Below are positions 51,485 through 60,538 of a stretch of 64,000 nt of DNA, piece by piece. The first letter of the stretch is position 1; the number at the start of each line of letters is the position of its first letter. Below the pieces are notes generated by a model, which made no database searches, was not told where the DNA came from, and saw only the letters and a list, made by a program, of their open reading frames with translations. This DNA comes from Avibacterium sp. 20-132. GTDB taxonomy: Bacteria; Pseudomonadota; Gammaproteobacteria; Enterobacterales; Pasteurellaceae. The stretch covers positions 2,026,001 through 2,090,000 of the forward strand of contig NZ_CP091456.1 of NCBI RefSeq assembly GCF_023611925.1. The letters run 5' to 3'. A program made the translations under genes and the position numbers.

Positions 51485-54400
51485 CTAACTGAGTAAGGTT
51501 AATAAGGCTTGTACAGGGTGTTTCGGCTGCCATTTTTCAAAACGTTTAACTTGGCTACGGCAAGAGTAGCCCGTGGCAAGGCAATAATCAGGATTTTTAT
51601 CGGCAAGTTTTTCTTTCCAAGAACTGGCATAAATTGCTTTAGACATAGCAAAATGTTGCGTTTCGTGCCCAAATGTTCCCGCCATTCCGCAGCAGCCAAC
51701 CGTTTCCACTTGCAAGGCTTGCCCAAAGGCTGCAAAGATTTCTTGCCATTCTTTCGGGCTATTCGGTAAGGCGGTGGATTCTGTACAGTGGGGGAATAAA
51801 TGCCACTGTTGCCCTTCAGGTAAAGTGCGGTGGTTTTTTTGTGAATTTTTTATTCCTTGCGCTAATTGCTCAGAATGTAACTGATTTTTCAGCCATTGAT
51901 GTGCGGTAAGCACTTGGAAATCACCACGTTCATCACCTAAAATTTCACGATATTCATCACGATAAGACAGCACGATGGCGGGATCTACGCCGACGAGGGG
52001 CAGATTTAACTGCGCCATTCGATTTAAAAATGCCGCCTGATTTTTGGCTGTTTTAGCAAAGCGAGCGAGAAAACCTTTGATATGCTGGGCTTTGCCATTA
52101 GGCTTGAAAGGCAACAAAATGGGACGATAGCCCAATTTTTGAGTAAGTGCCACAAAATCTGCCACGACTTTGGCATCATAATAAGAAGTGAAAGGATCTT
52201 GTACGATAAGCAGCATATTTTGCTTTTCGATTTCACTTAAGTGTTCTAATTGTTCTAAACTTAACCCTTGATAATTGAGGGCAACCAGTTGCTGTTGCAA
52301 ATTCGGTTGGCTTAATAAGGGTAAATCCACCATTCCTAAGGCTTTTTTGGCTAGTGGCTGAGTGATTTTGGCTGCCGTGAAAAAGTTAAAAAATGTCGGT
52401 GCTTTTGCCATATAAGGGGCGATGAACTCTACATTAGACACCACATAGTCTTTAATTGGGCGAGTGTAACGTTGATGATAAAAATGTAAGAATTTCGCAC
52501 GGAAACTTGGCACGTCAATTTTTATCGGACATTGGCTAGCACAGGCTTTGCACGAAAGACAGGTATCCATCGCCGCTTTCACTTCGTGAGAAAAATCATA
52601 TTCACCGCGTAATTTTCCAAGGCTATGACGAATTTTGGCTACAAAATCGGTGAGTTTTATTTGGTTTTTGCGAAAATCTAATTGCTCAGGGGATATGCTT
52701 TGGTTCGCCAGTAAACGTAACCATTCACGCACCATTGCCGCACGTCCTTTCGGCGAAAATAAGCGATTTTTACTTACTTTCATTGAAGGACACATTGCGC
52801 TATGTACATCAAAATTAAAACATAATCCATTACCGTTGCAATTCATTGCTCCAGCAAATTCCGTTTTCATCTGTATTGGAATTTGACGATCTTGATCCGC
52901 ACGCATTGGCGATAGGATAGCGTAGAGTGTTTGAGTACTATCAAGTGCGGTGCAAATTTTGCCCGGATTTAACCGATTGTGCGGATCAAACAGCGTTTTG
53001 ATATAACGTAATTCTTGCCATAATTCAGGCGTGAAGAAGGTTTCACCATATTGTGAACGCATTCCTTTGCCGTGTTCGCCCCAAATTAATCCACCATATT
53101 TATGTGTCAGCTCTGCCACTTGATCGGAAATTTGTTTGAACAGTTTCACTTGTTCTTTATCGCATAAATCAAGGGCTGGGCGAACGTGCAAAACGCCCGC
53201 ATCAACGTGGCCGAACATTCCATATTCAAGCTGGTGGCGATCTAATAACGCACGAAATTCACAAATATAATCCGCTAAATGTTCTGGCGGAACGCAGGTA
53301 TCTTCAACGAACGGAATCGGTTTTGCTTGACCTTTTGCATTGCCTAATAAACCGACGGCTTTTTTGCGCATTGCATAGATACGTTCAATAGAGGATAAAT
53401 CATTACAAACTTGATAACCGATAATATCATCTTGATTTTGCGAGATTTTTTCATCAAGTTGTAGGCAAAGTTGTGCCACTTGTTTTTCTATCAATGATTT
53501 ACTATTGCCAGCATATTCTACGATATTCAAACCAAGAATGGGATTTTCTTGATCTTCGATAAGTAGATCGCTCACTGAATGCCAAATAATGTCTTGCTTG
53601 GCAAGGTTTAGCACTTTGCTATCTATGGTTTCTACCGAAAGTGCGTTGGCTTTTAGCATAAAGGGGGCATTACGTAACGCTGCATCAAAAGAGCGATACT
53701 TAATATTAATTAATGTGCGATATTGTGGAATAGGGGTGAGATCTAAGGTGGCTTCACAAATAAACGCAAGTGAACCTTCTGACCCCGTTAAAATGCGGGA
53801 TAAATTAAATTCAGTTTCATCATTATTGAAGACATTCTTGAGATCATAGCCTGTTAAAAAGCGATTAAGCTGTGGTAAATCACGCAGGATTTCGTTACGC
53901 TTTTGCTGACAGCGCTGAAAAATTTCTTGATGCAGATGGCGACTACGCTGAGAAATAGGTTGTTGCTGTAATGATTGCTCAAAATCTGCGGTGTTGAGTG
54001 CGTGAGTATCAATCACTTCGCCGTCTATTAATACTGCACGCAAGCCTAAAACGTGATCAGAGGTCTTGCCATAACGCAATGACCCCTGTCCTGAGGCATC
54101 AGTGTTGATCATTCCGCCTAACGTAGCACGGTTGCTGGTGGACAATTCTGGCGAGAAAAATAAGCCATAAGGTTTCAAAAATTGATTGAGTTGATCTTTT
54201 ACCACGCCGGCTTGCACTTTCACCCAGCGTTCTTGCACATTGAGTTCAAGAATTTTGCTCATATAGCGTGAAAGATCCACAATAATATTGTTATTTAGGG
54301 ATTGCCCATTCGTGCCAGTGCCACCACCACGTGGCGTAAAAGTGAGAGAAAGGTATTTTTCTTTTTGTGCTAATTTGGTTAGGCGAACCACATCAGCGGT

Positions 54401-54592
54401 ATCTTTAGGAAACAAAATGGCTTGTGGCAGTTGCTGATACACACTGTTATCCGTTGCAAGGCTTAAGCGATCTGCATAGCTTGAAGCAATATCGCCAGTA
54501 AAATGTTGGCGTTTGAGTTCCTCCAAATAATCAGAAACTAAAGGGGAAAGCTGTGGGACATCAGATAAACGTGGTAGCATTTTATTACTCAT
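51485..54592 (-). CDS. ydiJ: YdiJ-like FAD/Fe-S oxidoreductase
   Basis: About 1035 residues from ATG 54592 (MSNKMLPRL); MLPRLSDV at 54580 matches the usual YdiJ start and is equally possible, as neither has a good Shine-Dalgarno. An FAD-binding PCMH domain (about 50-280, FTPRGGGTGTNGQSLNNN), an FAD-oxidase C domain (about 280-570), a ferredoxin-like region with CLSCKACASQCP (4Fe-4S), and a C-terminal heterodisulfide-reductase-like domain (GCCGMAGTFG). Related to D-2-hydroxyglutarate and glycolate/lactate dehydrogenases. Chromosomal backbone gene. Confidence 0.9.
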   Translation of the reverse strand: MSNKMLPRLSDVPQLSPLVSDYLEELKRQHFTGDIASSYADRLSLATDNSVYQQLPQAILFPKDTADVVRLTKLAQKEKYLSLTFTPRGGGTGTNGQSLNNNIIVDLSRYMSKILELNVQERWVKVQAGVVKDQLNQFLKPYGLFFSPELSTSNRATLGGMINTDASGQGSLRYGKTSDHVLGLRAVLIDGEVIDTHALNTADFEQSLQQQPISQRSRHLHQEIFQRCQQKRNEILRDLPQLNRFLTGYDLKNVFNNDETEFNLSRILTGSEGSLAFICEATLDLTPIPQYRTLINIKYRSFDAALRNAPFMLKANALSVETIDSKVLNLAKQDIIWHSVSDLLIEDQENPILGLNIVEYAGNSKSLIEKQVAQLCLQLDEKISQNQDDIIGYQVCNDLSSIERIYAMRKKAVGLLGNAKGQAKPIPFVEDTCVPPEHLADYICEFRALLDRHQLEYGMFGHVDAGVLHVRPALDLCDKEQVKLFKQISDQVAELTHKYGGLIWGEHGKGMRSQYGETFFTPELWQELRYIKTLFDPHNRLNPGKICTALDSTQTLYAILSPMRADQDRQIPIQMKTEFAGAMNCNGNGLCFNFDVHSAMCPSMKVSKNRLFSPKGRAAMVREWLRLLANQSISPEQLDFRKNQIKLTDFVAKIRHSLGKLRGEYDFSHEVKAAMDTCLSCKACASQCPIKIDVPSFRAKFLHFYHQRYTRPIKDYVVSNVEFIAPYMAKAPTFFNFFTAAKITQPLAKKALGMVDLPLLSQPNLQQQLVALNYQGLSLEQLEHLSEIEKQNMLLIVQDPFTSYYDAKVVADFVALTQKLGYRPILLPFKPNGKAQHIKGFLARFAKTAKNQAAFLNRMAQLNLPLVGVDPAIVLSYRDEYREILGDERGDFQVLTAHQWLKNQLHSEQLAQGIKNSQKNHRTLPEGQQWHLFPHCTESTALPNSPKEWQEIFAAFGQALQVETVGCCGMAGTFGHETQHFAMSKAIYASSWKEKLADKNPDYCLATGYSCRSQVKRFEKWQPKHPVQALLTLLS

Positions 54593-55061
54593 ACAATGAT
54601 TAACATAATGAATGAAGTTTAGCATATTGTTATGATCCTTTCATCGAAAGAAAGGGATCAATTTTGTTTTTTCTGAAAGGTAAAGCGATAAAATTGCCTT
54701 ATTTTTGCTCAAAAAATCATCTTGAATAGTAAGTGCTTGTATGAATTTTGAGCTAAAAAGAGAAAAATCGTTTGATTTTCTATTTTTTCAAGCTGATAAT
54801 ATATCCGCTTTGAATAGGTTCGATCTTAATTAGATTGAACGCATAAGCGAAGTAGAAATAGAGAAGCTATCGTTCTCTAAATACTTATAAGATTAAACTT
54901 AGCCATAAACTATGGGGCTATTTTATAAAAAAGTTTGTTTTTTTGTAAAAAAAGTTTAAGATCAACGTACACACATTATGTGTTTAGGTTTCATTTGGCA
55001 ACTGATACTAAATGAAACTTTCATTTTAAATTTATTGATGACTAAATAGAGGATCATCCAA
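54593..55061 (+). promoter_or_regulatory. 469-bp ydiJ-ompA intergenic region with candidate ompA promoter
   Basis: Very AT-rich. TTGATT (54772-54777) and TAATAT (54797-54802) with 19-bp spacing could be a promoter, giving an untranslated leader of about 250 nt; long, stable 5' leaders are typical of ompA mRNAs. AGAGAA/TTCTCT forms a small hairpin near 54860-54878. AGAGGA precedes the ompA start. I see no gene here. Confidence 0.35.
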
Positions 55062-56084
55062 ATGAAAAAAACTGCAATCGCATTAGCTATCGCTGGTTTA
55101 ACTGCTGCATCAGTAGCACAAGCTGCACCACAAGCAAATACTTTCTATGCTGGTGCTAAAGCTGGTTGGGCATCTTTCCACGATGGTTATGGTCGTTTAG
55201 ATGGTACGGATTATGGTGTTTTACGTAATTCCGTAACTTACGGTGTATTTGGTGGTTACCAAATTACTGACAACTTCGCTGTTGAGTTAGGTTACGATGA
55301 TTTTGGTCGTGCTAAACTTCGTCAAGCTGGTAAAACAGTTGCCAAACACACTAACCATGGTGCGCACTTAAGCTTAAAAGCGAGCTATCCAGTATTAGAA
55401 GGTTTAGATGTTTATGGTCGTGTTGGTGCTGCATTAATTCGTTCAGATTATAAAACTCCTAAATCAGTAGGAACTTTCCATGAGCATAGCTTAAAAGTAT
55501 CTCCTGTATTCGCTGGTGGTTTAGAATATAATCTTCCATCATTACCAGAATTAGCGTTACGCGTTGAATATCAATGGGTTAATGGTGTTGGTCGTTTAGA
55601 GCAAGATGGTCAACGTGTAGATTACACACCAAGCATTGGTTCTGTAACAGCAGGTTTATCTTACCGTTTCGGTCAAAGTGCACCAGTTGTAGCGCCTAAA
55701 GTGGTTTCTAAAACTTTCGCATTAAGCTCTGATGTAACGTTTGCATTCGGTAAATCTAATTTACGTCCAGAAGCACAAAGCACATTAGATGGCATCTACG
55801 GTGAAATCGCACAATTAAAATCTGCAAACGTTGCAGTAGCGGGTTACACTGACCGTATCGGTTCAGAAGCTGCGAACTTAAAATTATCACAACGTCGTGC
55901 AGAAACTGTTGCAAACTACTTAGTATCTAAAGGTGTTTCTCAACAAGCTATTTCTGCAACTGGTTACGGTGAAGCAAACCCTGTAACTGGTGCTAAATGT
56001 GATTCAGTTAAAGGTCGTAAAGCATTAATCGCTTGTTTAGCTGATGACCGTCGTGTAGAAATCGCGGTTAAAGGTAACGAATAA
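55062..56084 (+). CDS. ompA: OmpA-family outer-membrane porin (P5-like)
   Basis: 340 residues. Signal peptide of 21 residues (MKKTAIALAIAGLTAASVAQ, cleaved after AQA). An eight-strand transmembrane barrel (about 22-210) and a C-terminal OmpA peptidoglycan-binding domain (about 225-340, FAFGKSNLRPEAQSTLDGI, then NLKLSQRRAETVANYL). Typical of Haemophilus P5 and Aggregatibacter OmpA. The codon use is strongly biased, as expected of an abundant protein. Ends at a strong terminator. Confidence 0.96.
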   Translation: MKKTAIALAIAGLTAASVAQAAPQANTFYAGAKAGWASFHDGYGRLDGTDYGVLRNSVTYGVFGGYQITDNFAVELGYDDFGRAKLRQAGKTVAKHTNHGAHLSLKASYPVLEGLDVYGRVGAALIRSDYKTPKSVGTFHEHSLKVSPVFAGGLEYNLPSLPELALRVEYQWVNGVGRLEQDGQRVDYTPSIGSVTAGLSYRFGQSAPVVAPKVVSKTFALSSDVTFAFGKSNLRPEAQSTLDGIYGEIAQLKSANVAVAGYTDRIGSEAANLKLSQRRAETVANYLVSKGVSQQAISATGYGEANPVTGAKCDSVKGRKALIACLADDRRVEIAVKGNE

Positions 56085-56116
56085 TTTTTCGTTAATACTT
56101 TAATACGTTTATAAAA

Positions 56117-56145
56117 AAGACCTAAACGAAAGTTTAGGTCTTTTG
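56117..56145 (+). terminator. intrinsic terminator of ompA
   Basis: GACCTAAAC, loop GAAA, GTTTAGGTC followed by TTTT: 9-bp stem with a stable tetraloop. Confidence 0.93.
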
Positions 56146-56178
56146 TTATCTCATCATTTTATCGTTAAGGAAAAGAGA

Positions 56179-56760
56179 ATGAAAAAGTGGATTATTGTGC
56201 TAATTGTCGCTGTCATCGCCGGTTTTACATTAATGACCAGCTACAATGGTTTAGTGCAAGCAGAAGAAAAAATTGATTCCGTATGGGCGAATGTTGAATC
56301 GCAATATCAACGCCGTGCAGATTTAATTCCCAATATCGTGAATACAGTAAAAGGTCAGGCTAACTTTGAGAAAGAAACCTTAACGGGAGTAATGGAAGCG
56401 CGTGCAAAAGCGAGCCAAACTAAAATTGATCCAAGTAATATGACAGAAGAGCAATTAGCGCAATTCCAACAGCAACAAAACTCTGTGGGATCGGCATTAT
56501 CACGTTTATTAGTCACAGTAGAGAAATATCCAGATCTTAAAGCTCACGAAGGCTTTATGAATTTACAAGCCCAATTAGAAGGGACAGAAAACCGCATTAA
56601 TGTTGCTCGTGATAAATTTAATGAGGCAGCGCGTGAATATAACCAAAAAATTCGCCAGTTCCCAACGAAATTAGCGGCAATGATTTTTGGTTTTAAAGAA
56701 AAACCTTACTTCAAATCTGCCGTGGGATCTGAAAACGCACCGGTTGTCAGTTTTAACTAA
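56179..56760 (+). CDS. lemA: LemA family protein
   Basis: 193 residues from ATG 56179 behind AAGGAA. One N-terminal transmembrane helix (about 4-22) then a helical periplasmic/cytoplasmic domain: SYNGLVQAEEKIDSVWANVE and QYQRRADLIPNIVNTVKG are the family signature. Frequently linked to TPM-domain genes, as here with two following genes. The function of LemA is not clear; the trio probably forms a membrane-associated complex. Confidence 0.92.
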   Translation: MKKWIIVLIVAVIAGFTLMTSYNGLVQAEEKIDSVWANVESQYQRRADLIPNIVNTVKGQANFEKETLTGVMEARAKASQTKIDPSNMTEEQLAQFQQQQNSVGSALSRLLVTVEKYPDLKAHEGFMNLQAQLEGTENRINVARDKFNEAAREYNQKIRQFPTKLAAMIFGFKEKPYFKSAVGSENAPVVSFN

Positions 56761-56772
56761 GATCGATCTATT

Positions 56773-57216
56773 ATGGCGCTATTTTCAAGAATCCCTTTTA
56801 ACAAAAAGCAAATTGAGGCGGCAATTGTTCGCCTCGAACAACAAACTTCCGCAGAGTTGCGTGTTTATATTGAACGCCACATTGCAAAATCATCAAGCTC
56901 GGTAATGGAACACGCCTTATCTGTTTTTCAAAAATTAGAAATGACAGCCACACAAGCGCGTAATGGCGTGTTGATTTATATTGCTTATAAGGATCATCAA
57001 TGTGCCATTATTGGTGATGAAGGCATTCATCAGTATGTAGGAGAAAACTTTTGGCAAGCACAATGTGCTGAAATGACAACGCATTTTAAGCAAAAGGTTT
57101 ATACTCAAGGCGTTGTTAATGCGATTAATAACATTGCTCAAGTGTTGGCACAGCATTTTCCTATTCAGCCAAATGATCGTAATGAGCTGGATAATGAGGT
57201 GATTATTAATGATTAA
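56773..57216 (+). CDS. TPM-domain protein without signal peptide
   Basis: 147 residues. Matches the core TPM domain (IEAAIVRLEQQTSAELRVYI near the start, RNGVLIYIAYKDHQCAIIGD, then VGENFWQAQC). No signal peptide or transmembrane helix. Starts 12 bp after lemA and overlaps the next TPM gene by 8 bp, so the three form an operon. Confidence 0.83.
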   Translation: MALFSRIPFNKKQIEAAIVRLEQQTSAELRVYIERHIAKSSSSVMEHALSVFQKLEMTATQARNGVLIYIAYKDHQCAIIGDEGIHQYVGENFWQAQCAEMTTHFKQKVYTQGVVNAINNIAQVLAQHFPIQPNDRNELDNEVIIND

Positions 57217-57997
57217 GCTTATGAAAAGTGCGGTCGTTTTTTTGCTTGTTTTTTGGAGTTTAACCGCGAATGCGGTTAATTTCCCACCATCGCCTAATCC
57301 TTTTCATTATGTCAATGACTGTACTAAAACCCTTACTCCATCAGAAAAACAACGTTTGGAAAATAAGCTAGTTGCTTATTCTAAAGAAACCAGTTCACAA
57401 ATTGCAGTGGTGTTAATTCCAAGTACGGGGAATTATGATATTGCACAATATAGCTTTGAATTGGGCGATAAATGGGGCATTGGTCGTAAACAGCTAAATA
57501 ATGGCGTATTAATGTTGATTGCCATCAACGATCGTAAGATTTTTATTGCCACAGGACAAGGACTAGAAGGAGCGTTGCCTGATGCTTTCCTTTCTCGCGT
57601 CATACGTAATGTCATTACTCCCGCCTTTAAACAGGGGCATTATATGCTCGGGATTGATCGTGGATTGGATTACATCATTGCCGCAAGTAAAGGGGAATAT
57701 GATACTGCTGAGACGGAAGAGGATGATTGGACACAATATATTCCAATCATAATGATCAGTATTTTTGTCTTATTTGTGCTGTTTGGCGAACTAAGTTGGC
57801 GTAGAACGCCTTATATCAGCCCCACCAATAATCACAATGGACAAATTTTCCGCCAACCACCTATTGGCAGACGCCGTAGCGGTGGTGTTGGAGGCGGTTT
57901 TGGCTCAGGAGGCGGCTTTGGTGGTTTTGGTGGCGGTTCTGGCGGAGGCTTTGGCGGTGGCGGTTTTGGTGGCGGTGGTGCTGGCGGAAGTTGGTAA
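57209..57997 (+). CDS. membrane-anchored TPM-domain protein (YgcG-like)
   Basis: 262 residues. Signal peptide (VFLLVFWSLTANAVN), a TPM domain (about 25-150, SQIAVVLIPSTGNYDIAQYS, IGRKQLNNGVLMLIAINDRK), a transmembrane helix (about 180-197) and a Gly-rich tail with GGG-F repeats. The start may be 57209 or 57221; the latter codons (KSAVV) contain a Haemophilus uptake signal. Probable partner of LemA. Confidence 0.88.
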   Translation: MIKLMKSAVVFLLVFWSLTANAVNFPPSPNPFHYVNDCTKTLTPSEKQRLENKLVAYSKETSSQIAVVLIPSTGNYDIAQYSFELGDKWGIGRKQLNNGVLMLIAINDRKIFIATGQGLEGALPDAFLSRVIRNVITPAFKQGHYMLGIDRGLDYIIAASKGEYDTAETEEDDWTQYIPIIMISIFVLFVLFGELSWRRTPYISPTNNHNGQIFRQPPIGRRRSGGVGGGFGSGGGFGGFGGGSGGGFGGGGFGGGGAGGSW

Positions 57998-58080
57998 TAC
58001 TTGATTATTCTGCTCGGGTTATTGGTATCTCAAGCCCCTTATGCTACAATCTGCCCACTTAATTAAAAACGAGGACAATT

Positions 58081-58413
58081 ATGGAAACCTTAGAACGTAT
58101 TAAAAAACAAATTAGCGAGAACCCAATTCTGATTTATATGAAAGGTTCACCAAAATTCCCATCTTGTGGATTTTCAGCAAGAGCGGTAGAAGCCTTAATG
58201 AATTGTAAAGTGCCTTTTGGTTATGTGGATATTTTACAAAACCCAGATATTCGTGCAGAACTTCCTGCCTATGCGAATTGGCCAACTTTCCCGCAATTAT
58301 GGGTAGAAGGTGAGTTAATTGGGGGCTGTGATATTATTCTGGAAATGTACCAACAAGGCGAATTACAAACCTTATTATCTGAAGTGGCTGAGCGTCATAA
58401 AGAAGAAAATTAA
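58081..58413 (+). CDS. grxD: monothiol glutaredoxin 4
   Basis: 110 residues behind GAGGAC. The active-site CGFS motif is present (FPSCGFSARAVEAL, Cys29), followed by WPTFPQLWVEGELIGGCDI for glutathione binding. Carries and transfers 2Fe-2S clusters in complex with BolA-like proteins. Ends in an uptake-signal terminator. Single-gene transcript. Confidence 0.96.
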   Translation: METLERIKKQISENPILIYMKGSPKFPSCGFSARAVEALMNCKVPFGYVDILQNPDIRAELPAYANWPTFPQLWVEGELIGGCDIILEMYQQGELQTLLSEVAERHKEEN

Positions 58414-58423
58414 TAAAATTTAT

Positions 58424-58451
58424 ACCGCACTTATACAAGTGCGGTTTTTTT
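58424..58451 (+). terminator. uptake-signal terminator of grxD
   Basis: ACCGCACTT (58424-58432), loop ATAC, AAGTGCGGT (58437-58445), then seven T. Confidence 0.95.
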
Positions 58452-58508
58452 ATCTCAATTTTTTATTATTAAAACCGTGAATTACTTCACAAATTTAAAT
58501 ATTACTCT

Positions 58509-58537
58509 TTGCTTATTGGAAATGATTTGCATATTAT
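58509..58537 (+). promoter_or_regulatory. promoter of a candidate small RNA, with possible Fur box
   Basis: TTGCTT (58509-58514), exactly 17 bp, TATTAT (58532-58537). The spacer and -10 contain AAATGATTTGCATATTAT, loosely like a Fur operator (resemblance only). Transcription would start near 58544. Confidence 0.5.
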
Positions 58538-58543
58538 TTGCAC

Positions 58544-58621
58544 CATAATAAGTGCTATTTTAATAGCCTGTAATGGTCATATTTTGCTTTCCGAGTGTGC
58601 CTCTAATGAGGCACTTTTTTT
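58544..58621 (+). ncRNA. candidate sRNA of about 75 nt
   Basis: A promoter-like pair upstream and a perfect intrinsic terminator (GTGCCTC, loop TAAT, GAGGCAC at 58597-58614, then seven T) enclose 50 nt without an ORF. grxD already has its own terminator 150 bp upstream, so this one is orphan unless it serves a separate RNA. It lies between grxD and a convergent gene. Confidence 0.45.
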
Positions 58622-58631
58622 ATTTCTTATT

Positions 58632-59522
58632 TTACTTAAGCCAAGGTTTCACATATTCACTATTGAGTAAGTTAATTTCACTTTGTTTCCAGTATAAATC
58701 TAACGTCCTTTCCCCTTCTGCATAAGAATTAAGTGCATAAGGCGGATAAACGAAATGAATTCCTTCTTGATCGAAATAAAATTCAGGTGAAATATAGAAA
58801 CCCTCTAAAGAAGTAAAAGGGACTTCCCCCGGCTCAAGCCCCTGTATGTAAATTTTCCATAGCGCATCGAGTAATTTGGGCTGATTTTCTGGAGAAATTA
58901 ATTTTTCAAGGGTGATCAAGGCTTTTTGCTGAACATCAAAATTGAGATAATGAGTCATACCAAACCCGTGCGCACCGCCCTCATAAGTATAGCTATCTAT
59001 TCTAAATCCTAGCCAATTTTGGCGTTGTCCTAGGTAGTAGGAGGAAAGAGAGAATTCTTTTCCTATTGAGCCTTCGGCTAACATTTCTTTACGATATTCT
59101 TGATAAATTTGTGCAAATTTTTGACGGAGTTGATCTTTGTCGATTGTAGTCAGTGGTGGCGAATTTTCATTTTCTTCATTTGCGATATATTGCGCCCATT
59201 GTTGGCGAAGCAAAGCATCAAGCCATTCAATATGGGTTTCAGGTATCGTAACTGAAACATTGATATTTGCTTCACTTTCAGTGTTTTTGAGATTGAATGT
59301 TTCCTCTTTTTGGAAGAGCGGTGAAATTTCTACCTGCAATGTCGGAAATAAGGATTTTTGTGCATTGAGTTCATTTTTTAGTTGGGTGATTTCTTGCTGC
59401 TGGCTTTGTTGGGCTGTTTCCGCTTGTTGCAATTTTTGCTGTAATTCAGCCACTTGTTTATCATCACAAGCAGAGAGTAAAAAAATCGTACAAAAACTTA
59501 AGGCAAAAATGGTTTTGTTCAT
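58632..59522 (-). CDS. DUF3298-type lipoprotein (RsiV-like fold)
   Basis: 296 residues. Lipobox LSAC with Cys19. A coiled coil (about 24-55, Gln-rich) precedes a DUF4163/DUF3298 two-domain region (about 60-296) whose landmarks are SYTYEGGAHGFGMTHYLNFD and the C-terminal FVYPPYALNSYAEGE. Similar domains occur in RsiV and the PdaC family, so it may bind lysozyme or cell-wall ligands, but that is from the fold only. Outer-membrane or periplasmic lipoprotein. Confidence 0.82.
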   Translation of the reverse strand: MNKTIFALSFCTIFLLSACDDKQVAELQQKLQQAETAQQSQQQEITQLKNELNAQKSLFPTLQVEISPLFQKEETFNLKNTESEANINVSVTIPETHIEWLDALLRQQWAQYIANEENENSPPLTTIDKDQLRQKFAQIYQEYRKEMLAEGSIGKEFSLSSYYLGQRQNWLGFRIDSYTYEGGAHGFGMTHYLNFDVQQKALITLEKLISPENQPKLLDALWKIYIQGLEPGEVPFTSLEGFYISPEFYFDQEGIHFVYPPYALNSYAEGERTLDLYWKQSEINLLNSEYVKPWLK

Positions 59523-59594
59523 TTGGGGTTTCCTCTTGATTGTTTTGTGGTCAGTATAAGTGAATAATGCGTTTTACGCGACAAAATGTTTATA

Positions 59595-59623
59595 TTTTGT
59601 TTGCATAAATATTTCGTTATAAT
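59595..59623 (+). promoter_or_regulatory. candidate promoter of folP-glmM
   Basis: A consensus TATAAT (59618-59623) with a weak TTTTGT at 17-bp spacing, 31 bp before the folP start, upstream of a cluster with no other promoter-like sequence. Confidence 0.45.
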
Positions 59624-59653
59624 TGACCGAATTTCGATGCAATATAAAAAATT

Positions 59654-60478
59654 ATGAAGTTACAAGCTAATAATAAAACCCTTTCCTTATCACAGCCCCA
59701 AATTATGGGGATTTTAAATTTCACGCCAGATTCTTTTTCAGATAGCGGTCTGTTTTTTGACCGCGACAAAGCCTTATTTCAAGTGGAAAAAATGCTTAAT
59801 GAAGGGGCGACCATTATTGATATTGGGGGAGAATCCACCCGCCCAATGGCAGAAGAAGTGAGTCTTGAACAAGAATTAGATCGCGTTGTGCCTATGGTGG
59901 AAGCAGTGAGAAAACGCTTTGATTGTTGGATTTCTGTGGATACATCGAAGGCGCAAGTGATGGCGGAAAGTGCGAAAGTCGGAATGGATTTAATTAATGA
60001 TATTCGTGCATTAACTGAACCCAATGCATTGCAAACCGCCGTACAATTAGGGTTACCCACCTGCATAATGCATATGCAAGGGCAGCCTCGAACAATGCAA
60101 CAAAATCCGTATTATGAAAATGTGGTGCAAGAGGTATTAAATTTTCTGGAAAATCGCACCGCACTTTGTTTAGCCGCCGGAATGAAAAAAGAAAACATTA
60201 TTTGGGATCTGGGCTTTGGGTTTGGGAAAACCGTACAACATAATTATCAATTGTTGCAACAGTTAGCGAAATTTACCCAAGATTATCCTGTCTTAGCCGG
60301 CGTTTCGCGTAAATCAATGATTGGAGCGGTATTAGAGAAGCCAGTTGATGAGCGTATTGTGGGCAGCGTTGCCGCCGCCTTAATTGCCGTCATAAATGGG
60401 GCAAAAATTATGCGTGTCCACGATGTTGCACCCACTTCAGAGGCATTAAAAATTTGGCAAGCAACGCAAATGGCATAA
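59654..60478 (+). CDS. folP: dihydropteroate synthase
   Basis: 274 residues. Signature motifs in order: IMGILNFTPDSFSDSG (about 16-31), IIDIGGESTRPM (about 55-66), SVDTSKAQV (about 96-104), NDIRAL, and VLAGVSRKSMIGAV (about 214-227). Condenses p-aminobenzoate with hydroxymethyl-dihydropterin pyrophosphate in folate synthesis and is the target of sulfonamides. Followed 60 bp later by glmM, the conserved folP-glmM pair of gammaproteobacteria. Confidence 0.97.
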   Translation: MKLQANNKTLSLSQPQIMGILNFTPDSFSDSGLFFDRDKALFQVEKMLNEGATIIDIGGESTRPMAEEVSLEQELDRVVPMVEAVRKRFDCWISVDTSKAQVMAESAKVGMDLINDIRALTEPNALQTAVQLGLPTCIMHMQGQPRTMQQNPYYENVVQEVLNFLENRTALCLAAGMKKENIIWDLGFGFGKTVQHNYQLLQQLAKFTQDYPVLAGVSRKSMIGAVLEKPVDERIVGSVAAALIAVINGAKIMRVHDVAPTSEALKIWQATQMA

Positions 60479-60538
60479 TCATAATAATGTACAATTAATG
60501 TACTAATTTTTAACTATAAAAAATAAAAAGGAATACAA

